NCBI RefSeq assembly: GCF_002980575.1
Contig: NZ_PVBS01000002.1
Coordinates: forward strand, 930,001-994,000
Source of the DNA: Sphingobacterium gobiense
Lineage (GTDB): Bacteria > Bacteroidota > Bacteroidia > Sphingobacteriales > Sphingobacteriaceae
Length of the DNA: 64,000 nucleotides
Direction of reading: 5' to 3'
A program made the position numbers and the translations under genes. Of the stretch, positions 26,567 to 35,836 are shown piece by piece. Each line of letters begins with the position of its first letter. Position 1 is the first letter of the stretch. The notes beneath the pieces were generated by a model. That model had not been told where the DNA came from and made no database searches. It worked only from the letters and a program-made list of their open reading frames with translations.

Positions 26567-29320
26567 TTAAATATCCACTCTAATGCCCAACAAGTACGAG
26601 CGTTGATAATAATCTCGTTGAATCAAGGTTTTACCTGCTAGATTTTGATAAGGGACGCCGGTGTTAGTAGGCGATCCTTTTTGGAATACTTCCATGGGGG
26701 TGTTCAGTAAATTTTGTGCTTTGATGAATATTGATGTTCGCTGTTTTAATTTTTTTTCTAGCGAAGCATCCAATTGTAAAAACCCTTTTTGCCAATGGTC
26801 TGCGTCTATAAACTGTGCGACCATGAATATACGCTCTCCGGTGTAATTAGCGGTCAGCTGCGCATCGAAACCGTTTCGTGTGTCTTTGTATAATGTGGAT
26901 AAGTTTGCTATATGCGCAGATTGACCAAACAGGGGTCTGGTCTGTTTGACGTTAATCAACGCAAAATCGCCATTTTCATCTCTAATCCGTTGAGATTTAT
27001 CCGTTGTAATGGATGAGTGCGTATACGTGTAATTGGCTCGGATACCGATTTTGTTAAAATACCTGGTGAAGTCTACCTCCAGACCAAGATTGTCAGCATT
27101 GCCAAAATTGCCTGGAGAATAGTAAATATCTTGTCCGCGGATGGCGTCTGCTTGTAGTGTATATTCGATGGGGTCTTGTATACGTTTGTAGAATAACCCA
27201 ACCATGAATTGATTGATGGTCGAAGAAAGCAATTCGTAGCGGAGATCAAAGTTGTCTGCTATAGCTCTTTTTAAGTCAGGATTTCCCCGCTCCGTATAAT
27301 CCTCGTTGACGATGGAGTAAGGGACAATTTCGAAGAAGCCGGGTCTGTTTATCGAACGGTAATAGGAGGCTCTTATATTGTTGTCGGGCCGGAGTTTATA
27401 TTTAAAGCTGACAGATGGTAAAATGTCGGTATAACGCTGCTCTCCATTGGGTAATGTTGTGACATACAACATTTCGTACCCTTGATCGGTGTGTTCGACA
27501 CGAAGACCGCCGACGATGTCAAGTTTCTTATGGTACCAATCCGTGCGAAAATAGCCTGCGCTAATTTTTTCATACGCATTATAAGTCAATGGAGATGCGT
27601 AGGACGGCCCGCTGTAGGACCAATCGATTTGATCATAGGTTTGGTAGTCCTCACCAAAAAGTGGTTGAGGAACCGGTGTACGCATAATATGTTCATTGAA
27701 GAAGTTGTCTCTTTTTTTATCGCGATATAGCCCGCCAATTTTCCACATCGTTGGGACGTCGAATAAATTGGACTCGTAACGAAGATTCACCAATGCATTC
27801 AAATCGCGATCACTGTTGTTCTCCCAGCGTCTACGTCCACCAGAAGCGTAGGTCTGTTTGCGTTCAAAATTTGTCTTTTCACCTACGGTGGAGACCGTTG
27901 TGTTATCGGGCTGGGCGCCGGTTGCTTTATTGAATACGATGGACCAGTCTGTAGATAATTTTTTGGTTATGCGGTGATCGGCTTGAAGAGTACTGTTGTA
28001 AATCGACTGATTGGTGAGACGTGTACGTGTAGCAAAAGACATGCTGCCATTTCCTTTTTCTGGATCATAGCCGCCATACTGTAAATTAGTTGATTCAATA
28101 TCGCGAACCTGCACGTTTAGGAAGTTCATATAAGCATTGTAGAATCGGAATTTGTGTGCGTCGTTTAGCCTGTAATCAAGCTTGGAGTGTATGCCTAAAC
28201 GCCTCTGCTGTTCCGAAAAAGAACGTTCATTTAGCGAGGTCAATGCGGAGGTGAGGTTATCGTGTTCCCGTCTTTCATTGAAGAATATGCTATTGCTGCC
28301 GCGGTAGGTATTCTGAAAGCTTCCCGCTACTATTACCCCAAGCTTATTTTCAAAAAAGCGATTCCCTAAGGTGAGTCCTGAAATGATATTAGGCATTGGA
28401 CGCCGTTGAGAATAGTTCAAAGATGCGTTGCTAAAATCTGAGGCTGTTGTGCTATGATTTGTACCGTAGCGCTCGAAAGGGGATTTTTGTTCGATATTTC
28501 GAAAATCATAGCTTTTAAAATCTCTTTCTGTAAAGAGCTGATTATAGCCTGTCGCGAAATTGAATGAAAGTGTTTTATTGGACGGAGCGTCTTTCATTAA
28601 CATATTGATTGCTCCGCCAATGGCGTCGCCTTCCATATCTGGGGTTAGTGATTTGAAAACTTCAAGACGATCAAGAAGCTCACTTGGGAAGATGTCCAAT
28701 GGGACATAACGATGTTTATTGTCTGGGCTGGCTATTTTAATGCCATTAACAAGTGTGTAATTGTAGCGTTTGTCCATCCCTCTTAATATAGCATGCTGAC
28801 CGTCGCCGTTGCTGTTTCGTTCTAGGGCAACACCCGATATCCGTTGCACAGCGTTAGCAACCGTTAAATCTGGAGACGCTTGGATAGCTTTGCCAGATAT
28901 CGTATTGATAACTTGACTTGCTGCTAGTTCTCTGACTCTCGCCATCTGTTCGCCTGCACCAGATAACTGGGCGTGCACGACTACTTCCTCTAAATGCTTA
29001 TTTTTATCTTCAAGGGAGATAATTATGCGTGTTTTGTTCGGTGAGATAACTTTAACGTTTACGTTGGCGGTTTCGTAGGAGATATAGGTTGCCGAAAGTC
29101 CATACGTTCCTTCTTTGAGATTGGGAAAGGTAAATCCACCATCCAAGCCAGTGCTTGCAGAGATTTGTCGATCAACCAAGACCACGGTAGCACCTATTAT
29201 GGGCTCTCCAGTGATTTTGTCGAGTACTTGTCCGCTTATATCTTGTGCATTGGCGGCAAAAGAAGTAAGACAGTATAAGGTGAGCCAAAAGTAAAATAAT
29301 GCATTTGTATTGCTATACAT
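26567..29320 (-). CDS. TonB-dependent outer-membrane receptor
   Basis: I start it at the ATG at 29320, where the signal peptide MYSNTNALFYFWLTLYCLTS..NAQ begins; the open frame reaches 29413 but its first 31 residues look non-coding. After the signal come a carboxypeptidase-like domain (DISGQVLDKITGEPIIGATV), a plug (ANAVQRISGVALERNSNGDG, then LRGMDKRYNYTLVNGI) and a beta-barrel ending in VDI. It is not a SusC-type protein (no SusC-length barrel or SusD neighbour); it resembles receptors for siderophores, metals or small ligands. It is followed by the beta-helix lipoprotein gene. The ligand is unknown. Confidence 0.9.
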   Translation of the reverse strand: MYSNTNALFYFWLTLYCLTSFAANAQDISGQVLDKITGEPIIGATVVLVDRQISASTGLDGGFTFPNLKEGTYGLSATYISYETANVNVKVISPNKTRIIISLEDKNKHLEEVVVHAQLSGAGEQMARVRELAASQVINTISGKAIQASPDLTVANAVQRISGVALERNSNGDGQHAILRGMDKRYNYTLVNGIKIASPDNKHRYVPLDIFPSELLDRLEVFKSLTPDMEGDAIGGAINMLMKDAPSNKTLSFNFATGYNQLFTERDFKSYDFRNIEQKSPFERYGTNHSTTASDFSNASLNYSQRRPMPNIISGLTLGNRFFENKLGVIVAGSFQNTYRGSNSIFFNERREHDNLTSALTSLNERSFSEQQRRLGIHSKLDYRLNDAHKFRFYNAYMNFLNVQVRDIESTNLQYGGYDPEKGNGSMSFATRTRLTNQSIYNSTLQADHRITKKLSTDWSIVFNKATGAQPDNTTVSTVGEKTNFERKQTYASGGRRRWENNSDRDLNALVNLRYESNLFDVPTMWKIGGLYRDKKRDNFFNEHIMRTPVPQPLFGEDYQTYDQIDWSYSGPSYASPLTYNAYEKISAGYFRTDWYHKKLDIVGGLRVEHTDQGYEMLYVTTLPNGEQRYTDILPSVSFKYKLRPDNNIRASYYRSINRPGFFEIVPYSIVNEDYTERGNPDLKRAIADNFDLRYELLSSTINQFMVGLFYKRIQDPIEYTLQADAIRGQDIYYSPGNFGNADNLGLEVDFTRYFNKIGIRANYTYTHSSITTDKSQRIRDENGDFALINVKQTRPLFGQSAHIANLSTLYKDTRNGFDAQLTANYTGERIFMVAQFIDADHWQKGFLQLDASLEKKLKQRTSIFIKAQNLLNTPMEVFQKGSPTNTGVPYQNLAGKTLIQRDYYQRSYLLGIRVDI

Positions 29321-29530
29321 GGTTGTTTCTGATTTGTTGAGACAAAAATGATTTTTTGTGCAAAGCGAATCGAATTTCTTGCCGTACAAAAAGGAAACAG
29401 GGAGTATAACCAAGTAATCTAGATATGAACAAAGACTTCTTTTTGTTATTTAAGTTATTTGTTTGTAGCTATTTATGGTCTTTGGAATCGCCATTAAGTT
29501 TATGTTATCGCTATATTATCTTATGATGTC

Positions 29531-31185
29531 TTAAAGGTTTTGCAAGAAGGTTGTTAGGTTTTCGTTTTTATGAAGATGTAGTTTTTTTCGCAGACGGTAT
29601 CGGGCAACGCGTGCGCTATCAATTGAAATTCCCAAGAGCGTCGCGATTTCCTCTGTCGAAAAATTCATTCTTAATAAGGCGATAAGGCGGAGATCATTGG
29701 ATTTCAGATCTGGACTGCGTTTTTGCAAACGTTGATAAAAATCTCCATGCACTTTTTCAACAGCTGTACGGAAATCTTCCCAGTATTTGTCGTTGTTAAA
29801 ACTTTGGTTGATTTGTACAATGATGCGTTTTAGCTGTTTTTTATTGTCTCTTTTATCTTCTTTCAATAGGGTAGTTAGATCTTTCCGTAAAGATTCCAAA
29901 AATTGATTTTTACTGATAACATACAAGGTTTTTGAGCTTAGCTCATGACTTTTTGCCTCGAGCTCTTTTTTAAGCGCTTGTTCGGCTAGTTCTTTGTTTG
30001 CTAGCTCTGCTTTTATTAGCTTGTTCTGTGTTTGGAGAAGGTCATTATTCTTTTGTCGTATGCTTCGTTCATTGTTGATTTTTGAGGTCTGAAATCTGAA
30101 TAAAAGGAATGCTATTACAAGCACAGCTGTCGCGATGACAATGCTGATCCTTTTTATATTATTTAATTGGGTGATTCTGTCTTCTTTCTCTTCTAGATCA
30201 TATAGTACTTGATAAAAAGAAGTCTGTTGGCTGTTTTCTTTGGAGTACAGTTGCCTAGCGTAGCGACGGCTTTTTTCCATATAGTGGTAAGCACTGTCAT
30301 TGCGACCAAGTAGGTGGTGTGCTTTGCCAATATCTCGATATGCACTTTCAATCTGATATGCCTCGTTCAGTGTTTGTGCCAGATGTAACGCTTTGTGACT
30401 TTCTATTAGTGCCAGCTTATACTTTCCGGTTTTTCGGTACATGTCGCCAATATTATTAATTACTTCAATTTTTGATAAATCATCGTTTGTTTCCGTGTAT
30501 AACCTCAATGCTTCCGTAAAATGAAAGGTCGCCTCTCCGTAGTGCTCAAGGTCTTCATGAATGCTTCCTAAATTTTCGTGGATCTTGGCTAGCCCTTTTT
30601 TGTTTCCGCTATCAAGATAAATATCTAGCGCTATGTTCTGATAATTTAGTGCGCTGTCATATTGTGAGCTTGTTTTTCGTATAAGTGCCCCAGTTTTCCG
30701 TACGTATTAGCGATACCTTCTGCATATTGTATCGATTTATAGATTCCCAGTGCTTTGCGATAAGATTCGAAAGCTTTTATCGGTTGGCGATTGTAGTAAT
30801 ATAGAATACCGATATCACTAAGCAGTTCGGCTTGTTTTTTTTGATTGTTGAACGTTTTGTATAATTGATATGATTCGAGATAGTCAGCAAGTGCTTGTGG
30901 ATAGCTGCCTAAGTGATAGGCTATTTTTCCCATTTCTTGTAAGGCCTCTGCGACAATTTCTGTCTTATTGGAAGTTTCTGTAGATTCTGTAATATGGCGT
31001 AGCTGAAGGTACGCAGAGTCAGGCTTTAGTCGTGCAATCATCTTCGCTTTGCCTAGCTCCAATTGTAGTTTTTCTTTGGGTTGCGAGAAACTTTGGGGGA
31101 GGGAAATAAGAGTAAACACTATAACAACGATAAATCTGTGTGCGTACTTCTTCGATCGAATAGGGAGATTAATCGTTTTCTTCAT
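29531..31185 (-). pseudogene. TPR-LuxR type membrane regulator, split by a frameshift
   Basis: Two minus-strand fragments belong to one gene. The first (31185-30646) has a signal or anchor segment and TPR repeats and ends in QAHNMTAH. The second covers more TPR repeats, a membrane helix (ISIVIATAVLVIAFLLFRF), a coiled coil and a LuxR-type helix-turn-helix (STEEIATLLGISIDSARVARYRLRKKL). Moving by one base at the T5 run 30673-30677 (A5 in the gene) joins them smoothly: LGHLYEK, then SSQYDSALNYQNIALDIYLDSG. The repaired protein would be about 551 aa, a normal Bacteroidota TPR/LuxR sensor. The start at 31185 is preferred over 31197 because a -7 box lies at 31211-31218. It could be a real mutation, phase variation at the run, or a sequencing error. 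Confidence 0.82.
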
Positions 31186-31210
31186 AATATATGACAATAT
31201 GATGCCGGTA

Positions 31211-31218
31211 CAAAGTTA
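31211..31218 (-). promoter_or_regulatory. -7 box TAACTTTG for the TPR-LuxR gene
   Basis: On the minus strand this reads TAACTTTG, an exact TAnnTTTG match, 26 bases before the preferred ATG at 31185. I see no clear -33 TTG. Confidence 0.45.
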
Positions 31219-31332
31219 GTGGGTATGAGATTAACGTTGCATTAGAATTCCCTTAATGTTTGATTTGAATCGTTAATTGTAGAGCGTGAGATAGCGTGAT
31301 ATTTGCGACGGTAAAAAAATTAAAATTATTAT

Positions 31333-31340
31333 TACCTTTG
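31333..31340 (+). promoter_or_regulatory. -7 box TACCTTTG for pnp
   Basis: TACCTTTG matches TAnnTTTG and lies about 80 bases before the pnp start codon. This leaves a leader of some 75 bases in which autoregulation by PNPase, known in other bacteria, could act. Confidence 0.5.
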
Positions 31341-31420
31341 TCTGAATTTAAAGGTCTATAAATAAGATGACATACGACAGAGTAGTAAAAAGATGAACCC
31401 GTATGTCGAATTGAATTAAA

Positions 31421-33580
31421 ATGAGTTATAACGAAAAGAAAGTTACGATCGACTTGGGCAATGGTTTAGCCCCGATCGAATTATCTACCGGAAAATTGGC
31501 AAAACAAGCTGATGGATCGGTAGTGTTGAAGCAAGGCGATACCATGTTGTTGGCGACAGTAGTGTCGGCGAAAGAACCCAAAGAAGGAGTGGATTTTCTT
31601 CCGCTTTCAGTTGATTATCAAGAAAAATATGCGGCAGCGGGTCGTATACCCGGTGGTTTCCTTCGTCGGGAGGCAAGATTATCGGACTACGAGGTTTTAA
31701 TCTCGCGTTTGGTAGACAGAGCATTGCGCCCACTATTTCCTGAAACGTACCATGCAGATACACAAGTGATGATTTCCTTGATTTCTGCTGACAAAGATAT
31801 TATGCCGGATGCATTGGCTGGCTTGGCAGCATCAGCAGCGATAGCAGTTTCCGATATTCCTTTTAACGGTCCTATTTCAGAGGTCCGTGTAGCTAAGGTT
31901 AACGGCGAATTGGTGATTAATCCTCGTTTATCTGCTTTAGAAAACGCGACATTAGAATATATTGTAGCGGGCTCCGCTGAGGATATTGTGATGGTAGAAG
32001 GAGAGTCGAAGGAAATTTCAGAAGCCGAAATGGTAGAGGCTATTGCTTTTGCACATGAAGCTATAAAGAAGCAAGTAGCTGCTCAGATAGAGCTAGCAAA
32101 CTTGGTTGGTGTCACTGTAAAACGTGACGGTAACCACGAACCTTCGAATCTTGATTTGCGTGACGCGGTTTTCGCAGCTACATATGACAAGGTATACGCG
32201 GTAGCGAAATCGGGTTCTACGAAACATGAACGTACAGAACAATTTGCTGCAATAGGTGATGCGTTTTTTGCAACATTGGGTGAAGAGATTGACGAAGAAA
32301 CGGCATTCTTGGCAAAGAAATATTACCATGATGTCCAGTACGATGCCGTTCGTAATTTAGTGTTGGATGAAGGTATTCGTTTAGATGGACGTGATGCGCG
32401 CACCGTCCGTCCGATCTGGTCTGAAGTGGATTATTTGCCCGCAGCACATGGGTCAGCTGTTTTTACGCGTGGTGAGACGCAATCATTAACATCGGTGACA
32501 TTGGGTGCAAAAGATGATGAGCAAATGATTGATGGTGCATTTATTCATGGGTACAACAAGTTTATTTTACACTATAATTTCCCTGCATTTTCTACAGGCG
32601 AGGTACGTCCAAACCGTGGACCAGGTCGTCGTGAAGTAGGACATGGTAACTTAGCCATGCGCTCGTTGAAGCAGGTGCTACCTGCGGAGAACGAAAACCC
32701 TTATACGATCCGTGTGGTTTCTGATATCTTAGAATCCAATGGTTCGTCTTCTATGGCCACTGTATGTGCAGGTACGTTGGCGCTAATGGATGCGGGTGTA
32801 AAATTAAAAGCACCGGTTTCGGGAATTGCGATGGGGCTTATTACCGATGAGAAAACAGGTAAATATGCTATCCTGTCAGATATCTTAGGAGACGAAGACC
32901 ATCTAGGTGATATGGATTTTAAAGTGACCGGTACGGAAAATGGTATTGTGGCTTGTCAAATGGATCTGAAGATCAACGGATTGAAGTGGGAAGTGTTGAC
33001 GCAGGCTTTGGATCAGGCAAAAGAAGCTCGTCTGCACATCTTGGGTGAAATGAAGAAAACGCTTGAGGCTCCTCGTGAGGATTACAAACCACACGCGCCT
33101 CGTATTGTGTCTTTTACGATCGACAAGGAGTTCATCGGTGCTATTATTGGGCCTGGTGGAAAGATTATCCAGGAGATGCAGCGTGAAACAGGTTCGACTA
33201 TCTCAATCGAAGAAGTTGATGGCAAAGGCATTGTACAAGTATTTGCGGACAACAAAGCCGCTATTGACGCTGCCGTTTCACGTATCAAGGCCATTGTTGC
33301 TAAACCAGAAGTTGGAGAGATATATGAAGGTAAAGTGAAATCGATCATGCCTTTTGGTGCTTTTGTAGAAATTATGCCGGGTAAGGATGGTTTATTGCAT
33401 ATTTCCGAAATCGAATGGAAACGGTTAGAAACTATGGATGGCGTATTGAAGGAAGGTGACGTTGTAAAAGTGAAACTATTGGATATCGATAAACAAGGGA
33501 AACTTAAACTTTCCCGTAAAGCTTTGTTGCCTCGTCCGCCAAAAGAAGAAAAGCCGAAGTCTGAAACAGACAAAGGATAA
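31421..33580 (+). CDS. pnp: Polyribonucleotide nucleotidyltransferase (PNPase)
   Basis: PNPase degrades RNA from the 3' end with phosphate and is part of the degradosome in many bacteria. The 719-residue protein shows both RNase PH-like domains (first: [31 protein letters not shown] and [18 protein letters not shown]; second: [15 protein letters not shown] preceded by [15 protein letters not shown]), then a KH domain ([16 protein letters not shown], about residue 570) and an S1 domain ([30 protein letters not shown], about residue 630-660). Length and order are normal. It has its own promoter and a strong terminator. rpsO, its partner in many genomes, is 6.2 kb upstream. Confidence 0.98.
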   Translation: MSYNEKKVTIDLGNGLAPIELSTGKLAKQADGSVVLKQGDTMLLATVVSAKEPKEGVDFLPLSVDYQEKYAAAGRIPGGFLRREARLSDYEVLISRLVDRALRPLFPETYHADTQVMISLISADKDIMPDALAGLAASAAIAVSDIPFNGPISEVRVAKVNGELVINPRLSALENATLEYIVAGSAEDIVMVEGESKEISEAEMVEAIAFAHEAIKKQVAAQIELANLVGVTVKRDGNHEPSNLDLRDAVFAATYDKVYAVAKSGSTKHERTEQFAAIGDAFFATLGEEIDEETAFLAKKYYHDVQYDAVRNLVLDEGIRLDGRDARTVRPIWSEVDYLPAAHGSAVFTRGETQSLTSVTLGAKDDEQMIDGAFIHGYNKFILHYNFPAFSTGEVRPNRGPGRREVGHGNLAMRSLKQVLPAENENPYTIRVVSDILESNGSSSMATVCAGTLALMDAGVKLKAPVSGIAMGLITDEKTGKYAILSDILGDEDHLGDMDFKVTGTENGIVACQMDLKINGLKWEVLTQALDQAKEARLHILGEMKKTLEAPREDYKPHAPRIVSFTIDKEFIGAIIGPGGKIIQEMQRETGSTISIEEVDGKGIVQVFADNKAAIDAAVSRIKAIVAKPEVGEIYEGKVKSIMPFGAFVEIMPGKDGLLHISEIEWKRLETMDGVLKEGDVVKVKLLDIDKQGKLKLSRKALLPRPPKEEKPKSETDKG

Positions 33581-33616
33581 ACCGCGAGCTTAAGTATATT
33601 TGTGCGTTTAATATAA

Positions 33617-33645
33617 AAAAAGGCTGTCAATTTGACAGCCTTTTT
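33617..33645 (+). terminator. pnp terminator, bidirectional
   Basis: AAAAAGGCTGTC and GACAGCCTTTTT form a 12-bp stem around a short A/T loop between pnp and the converging DUF493 gene. Flanking A and T runs allow it to work in both directions. Confidence 0.85.
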
Positions 33646-33658
33646 ACTTGTAGTTTCT

Positions 33659-33991
33659 TTACAGCATGATAACCGATTCTATTTTTGAAACTTTCTTATA
33701 GTAATCAATCACATCGTCGGCATTGTTTACGAATGTTTCTACGGTGATAGATTTATATTTTCCGCCGGATGACTCCTTTTCCGAAAACTTTGTGCTATCG
33801 TGCGTAAATACCTGTTTTACTTCGCTTTCGACGTTGTTTTTCGCCTTTACGATAAATTTGAAGGTATATATAGATGGGAATTGTTCAACGGAATTTAACT
33901 TCGTACGAAAATTATCGTAGAAGTCTGTTGCATTGTTGCCTTCGTCGTCAGGAAGGTCCTGGATGTGGATATCATTGTTAAATTTACTCAT
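33659..33991 (-). CDS. DUF493 family protein (YbeD-like)
   Basis: The 110-residue protein has the DUF493 pattern: FYDNFRTKLNSVEQFPSIYTFKFIVKA, then SITVETFVNNADDVIDYYKKVSKIESVIML at the C-terminus. The fold is a small ACT-like alpha/beta domain. Relatives such as E. coli YbeD have no firmly assigned role. It converges on pnp and diverges from the LacI-type regulator across 79 bases. No operon partner is present. Confidence 0.85.
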   Translation of the reverse strand: MSKFNNDIHIQDLPDDEGNNATDFYDNFRTKLNSVEQFPSIYTFKFIVKAKNNVESEVKQVFTHDSTKFSEKESSGGKYKSITVETFVNNADDVIDYYKKVSKIESVIML

Positions 33992-34070
33992 TATTACATT
34001 TTTTCTTTATTATACTTTATCAATAAGTGTACCATGCAGTATTAAAAAATTTAGTAGATTAGAATCCATT

Positions 34071-35057
34071 ATGGCAGGTGAAAAACGGATTTCGATTAGT
34101 GATGTGGCGAAGGCCGTGGGCGTTTCCATTACCACGGTGTCTTTTATCCTGAATGGTAAGGCTAAGGAGAGAAGAATCAGTGATGCGGTGAACAAACGCG
34201 TCTTGGATTATGTAAAAAAAGTAGGGTATAAACCAAGCCGCTCGATAAGGAGGGCGGCGGGAAAAGCGGAAGTGCTTGCATTATTGTTTGAAAACATTGC
34301 CGACCCATTTTTTTCGGAAGTCGGCAGACATATCGAAACGTTGGCGGCTGAATTGGGGTATCAGATTCTTTATTGTGATACAACGAGTGATGTCAATAAA
34401 GCGAGCCGGTATATTCAGTTATGTATAGAAAAAGAAATCGACGGGTTGATTATGGTTCCCCCGGAGAATTTCGAAAAGACTACTGAAAAAACGAAGCAAC
34501 GTATCCCAATGGTAATGTTTGATCGGTTTCTGCCAACAGTTGAAACTAGTTATGTGATTTCCGATAATCGGACCGGTGCTTACAACGCTACCAAATATCT
34601 ACTGGAGCAGGGTAATAAACGCATTGGATTGGTTTCCTTATATTCCAGCCACACCCATATAAGAGGACGGTTAGATGGCTATATGGATGCTATGGATGAG
34701 TTCCGTATGCAATCTTTTATCCGAAAGCTCAGTGCCGACAGTCCTAGGGAGGAAACGGCTATAGAGATCGCGGAATTTTTAGTTGATAATAAATTAGACG
34801 CGGTGTTGTTTGCGGCACATTGTTTAACCATTGACGGTCTGTGCGGGATAAAGGAAAAGGATATTGCAATGCCGAGAATAGTAACATTTGGTGATCATAT
34901 TTTGTTCAAGCATTATACTCCTGCCATTTCGGTAGTTGTTCAAGACGCAGAGCAAATGGCAAAAAAGCTCTTGGAGGTCTTAATTGCGGAAATCAAAGGA
35001 AAGCGAAAAGAAGTTTCCAAAATAGTGATTCCGTGCAAGCTAGAAATACGTGGATAG
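34071..35057 (+). CDS. LacI-family transcriptional regulator
   Basis: The start at 34071 places the LacI helix-turn-helix where expected (RISISDVAKAVGVSITTVSFILNGK, residues 6-30), followed by the hinge region and a periplasmic-binding-like sensor domain (LALLFENIADPFFSEVGRHIE, DGLIMVPPENF, GNKRIGLVSL). Upstream in-frame sequence to 33933 looks non-coding. Members usually respond to a sugar or nucleoside and repress a catabolic operon. No obvious target is adjacent: the neighbours are DUF493, which is divergent, and msrB, which is convergent. It may act on a distant locus such as the glycan operons in this window. Confidence 0.9.
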   Translation: MAGEKRISISDVAKAVGVSITTVSFILNGKAKERRISDAVNKRVLDYVKKVGYKPSRSIRRAAGKAEVLALLFENIADPFFSEVGRHIETLAAELGYQILYCDTTSDVNKASRYIQLCIEKEIDGLIMVPPENFEKTTEKTKQRIPMVMFDRFLPTVETSYVISDNRTGAYNATKYLLEQGNKRIGLVSLYSSHTHIRGRLDGYMDAMDEFRMQSFIRKLSADSPREETAIEIAEFLVDNKLDAVLFAAHCLTIDGLCGIKEKDIAMPRIVTFGDHILFKHYTPAISVVVQDAEQMAKKLLEVLIAEIKGKRKEVSKIVIPCKLEIRG

Positions 35058-35058
35058 T

Positions 35059-35544
35059 TTATTTTTTAATAGGTACAAACTTCATGGATAAGGAATTTAC
35101 ACAATGTCGGGTGTTTTTTGGAGTAAACCTTTCTCCTTCGAATACATGACCAAGATGCGCATCGCATTTCGCACAGAGAATTTCCACGCGTCGCCCATCT
35201 GCATCGAGCACATGTTTTACTGCGCCCTTAATCTCATCGTCAAAGCTTGGCCAGCCGCAATGCGAGTCGAATTTGTCGCTTGAATGATATAAAGGTGCTT
35301 CGCACCGCTTGCACACATATGTACCCTCTTCTTTATTTTCAAGTAGCTCGCCTGTAAAGGGTCTTTCAGTACCTTTATGTACGATTACATACTCTTCTTC
35401 TGGTGTAAGTTTGTTGTATTTTGTGCTATCACTCATGGTTATAAAAGTTGATGTTTGCTTTTTATTTACATCTGTTACAGATGCCCGACTGTGAGCGTAG
35501 GCTGCAACCAGTAATAACAATAAACATATTCGATAATCAAACAT
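35059..35544 (-). CDS. msrB: Peptide-methionine (R)-S-oxide reductase, exported
   Basis: MsrB repairs the R form of methionine sulfoxide in proteins. Visible are the four zinc cysteines (C78, C81, C124 and C127, in CKRC and CAKC), the HCGWPSF motif with C96, GHVFEGE and the catalytic C148 in RHCVNS. The N-terminus is a signal peptide of about 20 residues, so this copy probably works outside the cytoplasm; starting at the internal Met37 would give a cytosolic form. Its stop is one base from the stop of the converging LacI gene. No terminator is seen between them. Confidence 0.93.
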   Translation of the reverse strand: MFDYRICLLLLLVAAYAHSRASVTDVNKKQTSTFITMSDSTKYNKLTPEEEYVIVHKGTERPFTGELLENKEEGTYVCKRCEAPLYHSSDKFDSHCGWPSFDDEIKGAVKHVLDADGRRVEILCAKCDAHLGHVFEGERFTPKNTRHCVNSLSMKFVPIKK

Positions 35545-35745
35545 GACACTAAGTTCGTTAACTTTCTTTAGAATTTTGTTGGGTATATGTCAAGAATTTC
35601 CATTTTTTTTTACAATTTCTCAAACAAATGAATGATGTATTAAACGCTATAACCCCCTTTTTTATGCGGTTTTATTGAATTATTTAGAATGGTTTTAAAT
35701 TGTTAATTTGCGTCATTAAATTGTCACTGATTGCTTAAATAGTTA

Positions 35746-35753
35746 TACTTTTG
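35746..35753 (+). promoter_or_regulatory. -7 box TACTTTTG for the act-cox cluster
   Basis: TACTTTTG fits TAnnTTTG. A TTG sits 22 bases upstream, close to the -33 spacing. It is the only good box in the 292-base gap before actA and may drive the entire respiratory cluster. Confidence 0.55.
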
Positions 35754-35836
35754 TGCATTGTTTGGAGGGTTTAAACCACTTAGACGAGTATTTTAAAAAG
35801 TTTTATATCATAAATAAATAGTATAAAGTGCTAAAT

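Noticed and set aside
33933..34070. N-terminal extension of the LacI-type regulator
   Set aside because: The extra 46 residues overlap the DUF493 gene on the other strand and precede the conserved helix-turn-helix, so the start at 34071 is preferred.
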